DNA of 64,000 nt from positions 372,001 through 436,000 of the forward strand of contig OZ244977.1 in NCBI GenBank assembly GCA_965222995.1, in the 5' to 3' direction. How positions within the stretch are numbered: the stretch's first letter is position 1; each line of letters opens with the position of its first letter. Below, in pieces: positions 35,505 to 44,693 of this stretch. The DNA comes from SB11 sp965222995 (GTDB lineage: Bacteria > Bacteroidota > Bacteroidia > UBA8524). The notes beneath the pieces were generated by a model that saw only the letters and a program-made list of their open reading frames with translations, did no database searches and was not told the DNA's origin. The position numbers and the translations under genes are program-made.

Positions 35505-37348
35505 ATAATGTATATATAAATGCTATCGGAGCCTTTTTGCCCGGGGACCCAATTGATAATGAAGCTATTGAGCAACATTTGGGTAGGGTACATAATAAAC
35601 CCAGTTCTTTAAAAAACAGAATCTTAAAGCAAAACGGCATTAAAACCAGATATTATGCTTTAGATAATAAACAACAAAGCAAGTACAGCAATGCTTCCCT
35701 TGCTGCCAACGCAGCCAAAAATGCCATTGAAAAAAGCAAGCTTTCACTAAAAGATATTGAACTTTTGGCTACAGGCACTACACAAGGAGATTTACCTGTG
35801 CCCGGTTTTGCCAGTATGGTGCATGCACAATTAAGCATTCCCCAATGTGAAGTGGCAAGTTTTCAAAGTGTATGTTCAAGCGGTATAATGGCAATAAAAG
35901 ATGCCTACTCGCAAATCAGGATGGGGGAAAAGCAAAATGCTTTGTGTATTGGTAGTGAGTTTGCCAGCAGAATGTTTAAAAGCAGTCGTTTTGAAGGGCA
36001 AAAAGCAGAGGCTTTGCCTTTTGATACTGAATTTTTGCGCTGGATGCTTAGCGATGGTGCAGGGGCTTTAGTATTGGAGAATAAAAAGCGGGATGGTAGT
36101 TTATCACTAAAAATTGATTGGGTAGATTTACGTTCGCACGCCAATGATTTTCCTTTGTGCATGTATACGGGGAAGAATGATAACAAAAACGAAAATGAAC
36201 AAACTTGGCTGGATTACCCTGATTATGAAACAGCAGCAAAGGCAGGAGCAATCAACCTGAAACAAGATGTGCGATTACTTAATGATGTGATAAAAACAGG
36301 TGTAGCACATTTTTTTGAATTGATTGACAAAGGAAAAATTGAAGTAGACAATATAGATTGGTTGTGTTGCCATTACTCATCAGAGTATTTTAAAAAACCT
36401 ATTCAAGAATTATTAATTAAAGGAGGAGCTAATATTCCAGAAGAAAAATGGTTTAGCAACCTTACTATAAAAGGTAATACAGGGGCAGCATCTATATTTA
36501 TTATGCTTGAAGAATTATTCTATTCAGGCAAATTAAAAGAAGGCGATACTATTTTATGTATGGTTCCCGAGAGTGGCAGGTTTATTACCTCATTTATGCA
36601 ACTTACCGCTGAAGGAGCTACCCAAAAAAACAATAAATATGCTATACGGCAACCCGAAGCCCCCGAACTGAATATTGAAAAACGACCCCAAGCCGAATGG
36701 TTGGTGAGACAGCTTACCCAAATATGGATTGCCTTTGAGACCGACCTGTTGAAAGTACCTATTATAAAGAAGATACATGACGGGCAACTTTCTATAGAAG
36801 ACTATAAGCTGTTGCTGATTGATTTAAGGCAACAGGTTATTGATGGTTCACAATGGATAGCTCGAGCAGCTTCAAATATTGATATTAAGTTGTTTGATTT
36901 GCGTTCGGCATTTATAAAACATACAGCTACAGAACACAAAGACTACCAAATGCTAGAGAAAAACTTTGTAGCTCTGGGCGAGAATTTGGCAACAATACAA
37001 AGTGGTGAAAAAAATATAGGTAGTGCAGCACTTTCATCATTTATGTTTCAGCAAGCCAGTAAGCCTAACCCTGTTGATTTACTGGGTTCAATGTTTATTA
37101 TAGAAGGTATAGGGAAACGGTTGGCTGCCTTTTGGGGTAATATGATTAAAGAACAATTGAAATTAACTAAGGAGCAAGTTTCGTTTTTTACCTACCATGG
37201 TGAAGCCGATGAACACCATTTTCATAATTTAGAGCAAGCACTTAACCATCCTAAATTAACCATGGATATTGCTAAACAGATAGCAAAGACGGCAAAAACA
37301 ACAGCGAAACTTTGGAAGATGCAGTTAGAAGAATTGGGTAATTATTAA
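35501..37348 (+). CDS. StlD/DarB-like beta-ketosynthase fused to a heme-oxygenase-like diiron oxidase domain
   Basis: The product is 615 aa. Residues 1 to about 375 form a KAS III-type thiolase fold resembling StlD/DarB. The Cys in FQSVCSSGIMA, the His in WLCCHYSSEYF and the Asn in KGNTGAASIF form a complete triad. Residues about 390-615 are all-helical and carry the iron-containing redox enzyme (HDO/TenA-like) pattern: the Glu of KHTATEHKDY, the Glu of MFIIEGIGKR, and HGEADEHH at about 566-573. The enzyme would condense acyl chains and then oxidise or cleave the product. It sits between a membrane hydroxylase and an unknown protein in one operon. There is no DarA cyclase partner here. Confidence 0.87.
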   Translation: MNNVYINAIGAFLPGDPIDNEAIEQHLGRVHNKPSSLKNRILKQNGIKTRYYALDNKQQSKYSNASLAANAAKNAIEKSKLSLKDIELLATGTTQGDLPVPGFASMVHAQLSIPQCEVASFQSVCSSGIMAIKDAYSQIRMGEKQNALCIGSEFASRMFKSSRFEGQKAEALPFDTEFLRWMLSDGAGALVLENKKRDGSLSLKIDWVDLRSHANDFPLCMYTGKNDNKNENEQTWLDYPDYETAAKAGAINLKQDVRLLNDVIKTGVAHFFELIDKGKIEVDNIDWLCCHYSSEYFKKPIQELLIKGGANIPEEKWFSNLTIKGNTGAASIFIMLEELFYSGKLKEGDTILCMVPESGRFITSFMQLTAEGATQKNNKYAIRQPEAPELNIEKRPQAEWLVRQLTQIWIAFETDLLKVPIIKKIHDGQLSIEDYKLLLIDLRQQVIDGSQWIARAASNIDIKLFDLRSAFIKHTATEHKDYQMLEKNFVALGENLATIQSGEKNIGSAALSSFMFQQASKPNPVDLLGSMFIIEGIGKRLAAFWGNMIKEQLKLTKEQVSFFTYHGEADEHHFHNLEQALNHPKLTMDIAKQIAKTAKTTAKLWKMQLEELGNY

Positions 37349-37368
37349 AAGCTAAAAAGTGTAATGCA

Positions 37369-38283
37369 ATGACAAAAGATTTTTTAAATATAGAAAAGCA
37401 CGATAACCGAGACCCTAACCCTTGGTTGGCTATGTATTTGGATAATAGTATCCCTTTTAATAAAGATACTAAAGAGGCTTTAATGCGAGATAACAACTCA
37501 CGCTCAACAAAATACCTGTTGCCCTTTATAAGCCTATGGTCTAAAATAACTATGTTCTTTATTCATGTTTTAAAGTTCTTTTTCCCAAAGCTTATTGATT
37601 CATCAAAAACATTGCATAGGATTTTGGCTTGGGGGCTAAAGCGGTTTGTTAGCCCTGATGCTAATTTGCTTATTTTCAGGCATTTTCATGTAGGTAGTGA
37701 AATACTGCAGTTTATAGCAAAAAATATTGATGGTGTTGATATACCCACAAGCCCTATTAAGCCTAAAAATTTTCAGGATGTAAAAGATGATATTTTTTTA
37801 AAGCACGATTTAAACCTATACAACTTTGTAATTAACCTAAACAAACAATTGGCTGATAACAAAGTGGAACTGAAAGGGAAAGAAAACCTTAATTTAAGTA
37901 TGATTACCGAGGGAAGGTTTGACCATATAGAATTCCCAAAAAAATGGACAAACGTTCTAGACTTACGTTCAGCTATTGAATTATTTACTCCTTTTTATCA
38001 ATTATTCCTTACTGCTAACGATTTTGTGCGTGCAACTAATTCATTACAACTGGATGAAACAATAGGTATTTATGCCTCTAAAATACTAAATAGTCCCGCA
38101 CATTTAGGGCTTATAAATAACCGACATCCTATGGTCCCACTAAATACTTATAGTGCCGCTTTTAGGTTGGTGTTGCATGGGCTGGCGGCTGAAACACTGC
38201 ATGCTGTTTTAGTGAGTATTAAACAAAACAAAAACCGCGATGGTATTATAGTTAATGCAACGCTTAATAAACAAGATAATTAG
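37369..38283 (+). CDS. Unrecognised protein of the ketosynthase cassette
   Basis: The product is 304 aa, not recognised. It has no signal peptide. One amphipathic or membrane-associated stretch lies at about 50-75 (LLPFISLWSKITMFFIHVLKFFF). The rest is helical, with conserved-looking pieces such as FRHFHVGSEILQFIAKN, ITEGRFDHIEFP and LNSPAHLGLINNRHPMVPLN. It starts 20 bases after the ketosynthase fusion, so it belongs to the same operon. The two His-rich stretches could bind metal or lipid headgroups, but this is only a guess. Its stop overlaps the stop of the convergent glycosyltransferase gene. Confidence 0.75.
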   Translation: MTKDFLNIEKHDNRDPNPWLAMYLDNSIPFNKDTKEALMRDNNSRSTKYLLPFISLWSKITMFFIHVLKFFFPKLIDSSKTLHRILAWGLKRFVSPDANLLIFRHFHVGSEILQFIAKNIDGVDIPTSPIKPKNFQDVKDDIFLKHDLNLYNFVINLNKQLADNKVELKGKENLNLSMITEGRFDHIEFPKKWTNVLDLRSAIELFTPFYQLFLTANDFVRATNSLQLDETIGIYASKILNSPAHLGLINNRHPMVPLNTYSAAFRLVLHGLAAETLHAVLVSIKQNKNRDGIIVNATLNKQDN

Positions 38284-40241
38284 GCACCTAGGTTTCTCCA
38301 GCCTCGCAAAACAATATTTATATCATTTGCTACACTATAGTCTTTAGCATAAAAGAAATTTAGTTTTTCAGGAGTTATAAAATCGGCGTTGTTAGCAGGA
38401 ATGTTATTTAAGGGCGAGAGTAATCCCTCTTTAATTTTCGGGAGCACATCAATATTATCTGCCTTAGCATAACCTACTAAAGATTTTTTCCCAATAACGG
38501 TATTTAATAACCCAATAAAAGCTTCGGCAGGTTCCTTCAATAGCCACCCTAAAATTGGAAATAATACTATAAGTATTATGGAAGTTATAATATCAAAAAC
38601 ACGTTTGTTTGCAGCCAATGCAGGGTCGGCAATATTAAGCTTTAAATCTACCGTATAAAGTTCCCCATTGGTATTTTTACTATTGCTGCCAATAATATAA
38701 AAGCTGTTGCGCGGCACTATTTTAAAATTAATCTGTTCATTGTCCATACGTGTCATCCAACCCATAATTTTATCGGCAGGTATATCACGTGCGCAAAAAA
38801 TAACTTCGGTTATATCAAACACCTCACATATTTCTTTCAGGTGGTTCATATTACCCAAATACTTGTCAGCATCCTTAAAAGCCCCGTTTACAGATACAAA
38901 ACCTTTAAAAGTATGCGGTGCATCGGTTTGTTTCAGTAATTCATAAACGCGGTAGGCTTCTTCTTCTTCTCCAGCAATTACCGTATTGTAAGCAAACTGT
39001 TGTCCATAATTAATGCTGCGGTATTTGGCAAAGTATACCAGTAATCGCCAGCCTACTAAAAATACAACTCCCCAAAGAGCCCCTAATATTATCAAGGCGC
39101 GTGAAAAGCGTAATGAATCAGGCAAGAAAGCATATACTACACTTATCATCACAGTGCCTAAAAACAAACCTTGCAGTATATTTTTAAGCTTGTGTTTTTT
39201 GTCATACCCCCCGCTAAGGTAAATACCCAGTAGCCAAAGTAAAACGTATAGTGTACCGTTAAACCACATATAAATAGCCGGATATTCTCCGCCCAAAACG
39301 TACCTGTGGTTTTGTTCCCAATATGTTTTCACGTAGTGGTGCCCTGCAAAAAGTACTATAGCATCAGCAAGGGCATGTTTGGTTTTGTCCCAAAACCGCC
39401 ACGCCAATGCTAAAGCTGCTCTAAACCAAATAGCAATATTTATAAATAAGCTAAACCATTTGGCATTACTGCCTTTGTAGTGTTTTTGGGCAAATATTAC
39501 CATGGCCCTATAAAACACAAATACATAGTTTACACTGGTTTTCTTAGTGCTCTCGCCTTTGTAGTGTATTATAGTAGTATCGGCAAAGTAGTAGTTTCTA
39601 TATCCAGCCTGGGTTATGCGATAACTTAAGTCTATATCTTCACCATACATAAAAAAGGTTTCATCAAGCAAACCAATTTTATCTAAAGTTTCCTTGCGGA
39701 TTAGCATAAAAGCACCAGCAAGTATATCTACTTCATTAGTCTCATGCTCGCTTAGGTACTTTAAGTGATATCGCCCGAATACTTTTGATTTTGGAAAGAG
39801 TTTAGCTAGTCCACACATCTTATAAAAAGCAACCGAAGGTGAAGGCAGCCCACGTTTAGATTCAGGTAAAAATTTACCTTTACCATCAATCATTCTAACC
39901 CCCAAGCCACCTGCATCAGGTGTGGCATCCATAAACGCTACAACTTTTTCAAAAGTAGTTTCCTCAACTACAGTGTCGGGGTTAAGAAGTAAAACATACT
40001 TCCCTGTACTTTCTTTTATGGCTTGGTTATTGGCAGCAGAAAAGCCTACATTTTTTTTATTGGCAATAAGTTTCACCTCAGGAAACTTTTCACGTACCAT
40101 TTCTACACTTCCATCTACCGAATCATTATCAACCACAAAAACCTCTGTAGGTACTTTTTGGGCAGCCTTTTGCACGCTTAAAAGAGCTTGCTCTAAAAAA
40201 GCTTTTACATTGTAGTTAACTATAATTACGGATAACTTCAC
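38280..40241 (-). CDS. GT2 glycosyltransferase fused to a degenerate polyprenyl sugar-phosphotransferase-like domain
   Basis: The product is 653 aa. Residues 1 to about 250 form a rhamnosyltransferase-like GT2 domain (LSVIIVNYNVKAFLEQAL, LLLNPDTVVEE, FMYGEDIDLSYRI). About five membrane segments lie at 260-400, then a Rossmann-like soluble part (YNTVIAGEEEEAYRVYELL), as in WbaP-type initiating transferases. A final segment starts NKRVFDIITSIILIVLFPIL and includes GKKSLVGY where active sugar transferases have GxMSLVGPRP. The loss of Pro-Arg-Pro suggests that the second catalytic site is inactive. It is an inner-membrane enzyme of surface polysaccharide or glycolipid synthesis. Confidence 0.82.
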   Translation of the reverse strand: MKLSVIIVNYNVKAFLEQALLSVQKAAQKVPTEVFVVDNDSVDGSVEMVREKFPEVKLIANKKNVGFSAANNQAIKESTGKYVLLLNPDTVVEETTFEKVVAFMDATPDAGGLGVRMIDGKGKFLPESKRGLPSPSVAFYKMCGLAKLFPKSKVFGRYHLKYLSEHETNEVDILAGAFMLIRKETLDKIGLLDETFFMYGEDIDLSYRITQAGYRNYYFADTTIIHYKGESTKKTSVNYVFVFYRAMVIFAQKHYKGSNAKWFSLFINIAIWFRAALALAWRFWDKTKHALADAIVLFAGHHYVKTYWEQNHRYVLGGEYPAIYMWFNGTLYVLLWLLGIYLSGGYDKKHKLKNILQGLFLGTVMISVVYAFLPDSLRFSRALIILGALWGVVFLVGWRLLVYFAKYRSINYGQQFAYNTVIAGEEEEAYRVYELLKQTDAPHTFKGFVSVNGAFKDADKYLGNMNHLKEICEVFDITEVIFCARDIPADKIMGWMTRMDNEQINFKIVPRNSFYIIGSNSKNTNGELYTVDLKLNIADPALAANKRVFDIITSIILIVLFPILGWLLKEPAEAFIGLLNTVIGKKSLVGYAKADNIDVLPKIKEGLLSPLNNIPANNADFITPEKLNFFYAKDYSVANDINIVLRGWRNLGA

Positions 40242-40253
40242 TTATAACAGTAG

Positions 40254-40859
40254 TTATATTTGGTAGGGAACACGGTTTAGTATGGAACGGCCCAAAGTAA
40301 TTTCGTCAGCGTATTCTAGTTCACCACCAACTGAAATACCTTTTGATAAAGTAGAAATATTTACTCCCAAGTTTTTTAATTTTTTGCTCAAGTAAAAGAC
40401 AGTTGTATCACCTTCAACAGTTGCATTTAGTGCCATTAACACTTCTTTTACACTATTTTTTTCAATACGCTGGGGTATGCTTGCCATATTTAAATCATCA
40501 GGACCAATACCGTCGGCAGGGGCTATCATACCACCTAAAACATGATAAATACCGTTGTATTGGGCAGTATTTTCTATAGCAATTACATCACGTAAGTCTT
40601 CTACTATACAAAGTGTTGAAGTATCACGATTATGGCTGGCACATATTTCACAAATAGTATCGTCGCTTACATTACCACACTCTTGGCAGTAGCGAATTTT
40701 TTCTTTTAATGATGAAATTACTTCGCCCATTTCGTGCACTTCCATGTCAGGCTGTTTCAGTAGAAACAATGCCATGCGTAGGGCAGTTTTTTTACCTATG
40801 CCGGGGAATTTTGCAAACTGATTCACTAACTGTTCAAGCGTTTGCGAGGGAAATTGCAT
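40254..40859 (-). CDS. recR: Recombination mediator RecR
   Basis: The product is 201 aa with an N-terminal helix-hairpin-helix (FPGIGKKTALRMALFLL), a Cys4 zinc finger (CQECGNVSDDTICEIC), a TOPRIM domain (CIVEDLRDVIAIENT) and a C-terminal Walker-B-like piece (GGELEYADEITLGRSI). It loads RecA onto gapped DNA with RecO. A -7 box lies only 5 bases before the ATG. The downstream GT2 fusion gene starts after 12 bases and may share the transcript. Confidence 0.97.
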   Translation of the reverse strand: MQFPSQTLEQLVNQFAKFPGIGKKTALRMALFLLKQPDMEVHEMGEVISSLKEKIRYCQECGNVSDDTICEICASHNRDTSTLCIVEDLRDVIAIENTAQYNGIYHVLGGMIAPADGIGPDDLNMASIPQRIEKNSVKEVLMALNATVEGDTTVFYLSKKLKNLGVNISTLSKGISVGGELEYADEITLGRSILNRVPYQI

Positions 40860-40864
40860 ACGGG

Positions 40865-40872
40865 CAAAGTTA
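40865..40872 (-). promoter_or_regulatory. -7 box TAACTTTG for recR
   Basis: A consensus box on the minus strand with 5 bases to the recR ATG at 40859, so any transcript starting there would be leaderless or nearly so. Confidence 0.6.
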
Positions 40873-41042
40873 GAGTTTTGAAATAGATTTTGTATTTATA
40901 ACCTAATTTGACAGATTAAAGCAATAGCTAATCCTTATTATAAATTATTTCTTTTGTTTAAAGATGGCGGTTTTTTTAATTTGTAAAAGGTTGCTAAACT
41001 TAGGAAAGAGCTAGCAAAAAGAGCAAAGAAAATTTATTGAAG

Positions 41043-42512
41043 ATGGATAACAACATGATGTACGAAATGTTTTTTCAGCAGATGCCTGATGCTGTTTTTG
41101 CTATTGAAAGAGACGGTACAATACTTCAAGCAAGTGATAAAGCTCTTCGGCTTTTTGGTTGGAAAAAGGAAGACTTGTTAAAACTGAAAATGGATGAATT
41201 ACTTGTGAATGAGGTGCCTGACTGGAACAAGTATTATAGTGAACAGTATGAAGCAAAATCTTCTATCAAAAAAACTAAAAAAGAGTTTAGCACTGTAGCA
41301 CAGCGAAAAAATGGAGAACAATTTTCTGCTGAAATAACAATCAATTCAGTCGATATTCAAAAAACTTCCTCCATTTTTTTAGTTTCCGTTAAAGACATTA
41401 CTAAAACCAAAGAAATTTATAATCAGCTAAGTGTTAGTAATGAGCAGTTTAAAGGTGCTTTTGAATACTCAGCTATAGGTATGGCATTAGTGTCTGTAGA
41501 GGGTAAGTGGCTTAAAGTTAATAAAAGTTTATGCCATACTTTGGGATATACAGAAGAAGAGTTGATGAAAAAAACATTTCAGGATATTACCCATCCTGAT
41601 GATTTGGAGTTAGACCTTGAACATGTTGGAGAAATGCTACGCGGCGAAATTGAATCGTACCAGATGGAAAAACGGTACTTTCATAAAAACGGTTCAATAG
41701 TGTGGGTGCTACTGGCAGTATCATTATCAAAAGATGTAGAAGGCAAGCCTCTCCATTTTGTTTCTCAGATAAAAGATATTACACAGCGGAAAGAAAAAGA
41801 AGAAGAGCTTTTACAGTCGATTAACATTATTAGCAGGCAAAATGCAAGGTTAATGAACTTTGCACATATAGTATCTCATAATCTACGTTCACATACAGGG
41901 AACTTTCAGTTATTGGTAAACATGCTTGAAGAAGATGAGGAGGATAGGAATTATGTGTTGAGATTATTAAAAGAGAGCTCAAAAACACTAAATGAAACTA
42001 TTGAGCATTTGAATGAAGTAGTGCAGATACAAACAAATCCTAACATTAGTAGAGAAGATGTTTCACTACAAAAATATATTGACAAAACTATAGATGTATT
42101 GGCCGGTGAGATAAACCTACATAAAGTAAAAGTAAAAAATAATGTATCTTCTTCAGTACTTCTAAATTATAACCTTGCGTACCTCGAGAGTATATTGTTA
42201 AACTTTTTGTCTAATGCTATTAAATACAGGCATAAAGAGCGAACACCTGAAGTTGAGTTTAACACAAAAGGAGAAGGTGAAAACTTTTTGCTAGAGATAA
42301 TAGATAATGGGGTAGGAATAAATTTAAAAAGGCATGGGGAAAAACTGTTTGGGCTATATAAAACCTTTCATAGAAATAGTGATGCAAGAGGTGTTGGTCT
42401 TTTCATCACCAAAAATCAGGTTGAAGTTATGGGGGGTAAAATTGAGGTAGAAAGTGAACTTAATATTGGTACAACTTTTAAAATATATTTTAATCAATCT
42501 GAGCAAGGTTAA
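41043..42512 (+). CDS. PAS-PAS soluble histidine kinase
   Basis: The product is 489 aa without membrane segments. Two PAS domains cover about 1-125 and 130-260 (the second with a PAC-like end HFVSQIKDITQRKEKEEEL). The phosphoacceptor helix has FAHIVSHNLRSHTGNF. The HATPase domain carries an N box (LNFLSNAIKYRH), G1 (IIDNGVGINLK) and G2 (DARGVGLFITKNQVE). It is a cytoplasmic sensor with no response regulator next to it. The frame opens with TTG at 41037, but ATG 41043 is the likelier start. A secreted beta-rich protein is encoded directly downstream. Confidence 0.92.
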   Translation: MDNNMMYEMFFQQMPDAVFAIERDGTILQASDKALRLFGWKKEDLLKLKMDELLVNEVPDWNKYYSEQYEAKSSIKKTKKEFSTVAQRKNGEQFSAEITINSVDIQKTSSIFLVSVKDITKTKEIYNQLSVSNEQFKGAFEYSAIGMALVSVEGKWLKVNKSLCHTLGYTEEELMKKTFQDITHPDDLELDLEHVGEMLRGEIESYQMEKRYFHKNGSIVWVLLAVSLSKDVEGKPLHFVSQIKDITQRKEKEEELLQSINIISRQNARLMNFAHIVSHNLRSHTGNFQLLVNMLEEDEEDRNYVLRLLKESSKTLNETIEHLNEVVQIQTNPNISREDVSLQKYIDKTIDVLAGEINLHKVKVKNNVSSSVLLNYNLAYLESILLNFLSNAIKYRHKERTPEVEFNTKGEGENFLLEIIDNGVGINLKRHGEKLFGLYKTFHRNSDARGVGLFITKNQVEVMGGKIEVESELNIGTTFKIYFNQSEQG

Positions 42513-42540
42513 AAAAACTTTAAATAAGAATTTAACCTAT

Positions 42541-43461
42541 TTGAGAAGGATATATATTTTAACAATAACACTTTTACTCTTTTTTGTTAGTGATGCACAA
42601 ACTATTGACAGTGTAGCAAATAAAAATGAGAAATCTTTTTTTAAAGGGTGGCGGATTGCAGGGTTTAGTATTGGTATAGGCGTGTGGCAAAATTTTGATA
42701 AATCTTCCGGACTATCATTATTTCAAAATACAACCTCATCAAACGTTTCTGAAACCAAGCTTAACAATGATTTAGAAAATATTAAAAACTACTCAAATTG
42801 GTCAGTGGATTTTGACAGCTATGGAGAAAATGTTACCGTTCCATTACGCATAGTTTTAAAGCCCAAAAAAATTGAGCACGGTAAACTTAAAAGCTATGTT
42901 GAATTAAATTTGGCATTATTATACAGCCTTCAACATCATACTACCTACCTAGAAGGGTGGGAGTCTACATCTTCTACAACAAAAAGCTATAACACATCTT
43001 ACAGAGTAGAAACAAGAAACTTCGCTATAGATGGATTAATAACCTTGCAAACTCCCGGTATTTTTTCTTTGTTCTCATTATATAGCGGTATTGGTGTAAA
43101 CGTAGGTGGTAATTTTGATAATTTTGTTTATTCAAGTGCTTCTTTAGAGAGAGAACGAGATAACAATCCTTTCTCAACAAGTACATCTAAAACAATTATT
43201 TCTTCAACCAACAGTTTTTATTTGCCTGTAGCTTCTTTTGGTTTTTATACTCCTTTAGGTTTAAAGTTAAATATCTCTAAACACAGCAACTTGTTTATTG
43301 AATATACTTTTAGCAGAAAAACTTTGGTTTTTAGTGATTTGTATCCAAAATCGTTTTGGTATAAAGGTTTTGGTGTAGGCTACCGTTATAAAATCTCAAA
43401 AAAGAAGAAGAAAAAGATACCTATAAGTACGCCTGCAAAATCGCCTAAACCATTTTATTAA
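42541..43461 (+). CDS. Secreted or outer-membrane beta-rich protein of unknown function
   Basis: The product is about 306 aa if started at TTG 42541, which gives a compact signal peptide (RRIYILTITLLLFFVSDAQ). The only ATG in frame, at 42454, would overlap the kinase gene by 59 bases and add an unlikely leader. The mature part alternates beta strands and glycine or aromatic residues (GWRIAGFSIGIGVWQNF, GFGVGYRYKISKKKKKK) and is consistent with an outer-membrane barrel, although the lysine-rich and Pro/Ser tail is unusual for one. The family is not recognised. It is probably co-transcribed with the upstream kinase. Confidence 0.6.
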   Translation: MRRIYILTITLLLFFVSDAQTIDSVANKNEKSFFKGWRIAGFSIGIGVWQNFDKSSGLSLFQNTTSSNVSETKLNNDLENIKNYSNWSVDFDSYGENVTVPLRIVLKPKKIEHGKLKSYVELNLALLYSLQHHTTYLEGWESTSSTTKSYNTSYRVETRNFAIDGLITLQTPGIFSLFSLYSGIGVNVGGNFDNFVYSSASLERERDNNPFSTSTSKTIISSTNSFYLPVASFGFYTPLGLKLNISKHSNLFIEYTFSRKTLVFSDLYPKSFWYKGFGVGYRYKISKKKKKKIPISTPAKSPKPFY

Positions 43462-43505
43462 CAGTACAGTTGTGCATTGCCAACTTTATACTATTTTTAC
43501 GCGCA

Positions 43506-44693
43506 ATGGATTCATACACCACCCTTTTGGTTCTGTGCTGCTTGGTTGTACTGTCGTACTTATTTGATATTGTGGCGAGAAAAACCCGTTTTCCATCGGT
43601 AATATTACTAATGCTGGTAGGTGTAGGCATGCAGTTTATTTTACCTGAAGATATACTTTCAAAAAACATTGGTAATCTATTGCAAGTACTAGGAACCGTG
43701 GGACTTATTTTGATTGTTTTGGAAGGGGGGATGGATGTACATATAACTAAGGAGAAGAAGTGGCTTATACTCAGGTGCTTGCTCTCCTCCCTTATAGTAC
43801 TGTTAGCCTCGTCGTTTCTATTGGCAGGAGTTTTTTACCTGTTAGTAGATGCACCATATTACAGTTGTTTTGTAAATGCTGTGCCATTATCAGTTATTAG
43901 TAGTGCCATTGCTATACCTAGTGCAGCTAGTTTATCACCAGAAAATAAGGAGTTTGTAGTTTACGAATCTACATTTTCAGATATTTTGGGTATTATTCTA
44001 TTCAACTTTGTTGTAACCAACGATAGTATTGATTTTGCTGCGTTTGGAGGACTTTCTCTACAAATAGTATTGGTAACAATTCTGTCAGCAGCTTTTTCAT
44101 TGGTTCTATTTAAAATGATTGAGCAAATTACCCATAAAGTAAAATTCTTCTTAATTCTGGCATTGCTTATAATAATGTATGTATTGGGCAAGAACTATTT
44201 GCACTTACCTTCACTATTAATGGTGTTCATATTCGGGTTGCTGCTTAGCAATAGAGAAATGTTTATTCTTCCCCAAATAAAAAAATATTTTAATACTGAT
44301 GGTTTCGACGGACATTTTAAAGAGTTTTTCTTGATAACAGCAGAAAGTGCTTTTATTATCAGAACATTCTTCTTCGTAGTATTCGGTTTCTTTGTGCCTT
44401 TAGATTCTTTGGTACATGGTACAGTGCTATTGCTAGGTGTTCTGGTTTTTGGGGTAGTACTTTTAGTACGCTATATATATATGTTGGCTGCCAAAGCAGA
44501 GCCTGTAAATATTCTAACGCTTATAGCACCAAGAGGCTTAATTACAATTTTACTTTTCTTGCAATTGCCAGATAGGTATAAAATTGTAGATGTAAATGAG
44601 GGGGTACTTTTTATTGTAATATGTTTATCACTGGCGGCACTTACTGCCGGCACAATGATAAGTGGCAAAAAACCACCTGAAAGTATTACTTAG
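43506..44693 (+). CDS. Cation:proton antiporter (CPA family)
   Basis: The product is 395 aa with about 11-12 transmembrane helices. Family motifs include VLEGGMDVHIT, the discontinuous helix PSAASLSPENKEFVVYESTFSDILGI (CPA1-type ES-x-x-x-D), and LIAPRGLITILLF. It exchanges Na+ or K+ for H+ across the inner membrane. A TTG at 43470 extends the frame, but ATG 43506 (MDSYTTLLVLCC) is preferred. No TrkA/RCK domain is attached. The last bases overlap the stop of the convergent UbiA-like gene. Confidence 0.88.
   Translation: MDSYTTLLVLCCLVVLSYLFDIVARKTRFPSVILLMLVGVGMQFILPEDILSKNIGNLLQVLGTVGLILIVLEGGMDVHITKEKKWLILRCLLSSLIVLLASSFLLAGVFYLLVDAPYYSCFVNAVPLSVISSAIAIPSAASLSPENKEFVVYESTFSDILGIILFNFVVTNDSIDFAAFGGLSLQIVLVTILSAAFSLVLFKMIEQITHKVKFFLILALLIIMYVLGKNYLHLPSLLMVFIFGLLLSNREMFILPQIKKYFNTDGFDGHFKEFFLITAESAFIIRTFFFVVFGFFVPLDSLVHGTVLLLGVLVFGVVLLVRYIYMLAAKAEPVNILTLIAPRGLITILLFLQLPDRYKIVDVNEGVLFIVICLSLAALTAGTMISGKKPPESIT

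Noticed and set aside
35501..37348. Idea that the cassette is a flexirubin or aryl polyene cluster
   Set aside because: No DarA, acyl carrier protein, ketoreductase, dehydratase or ammonia-lyase genes are present around it.
40873..41036. Search for a tRNA or small RNA in the recR/kinase gap
   Set aside because: No cloverleaf or conserved RNA motif was found; only AT-rich intergenic sequence.
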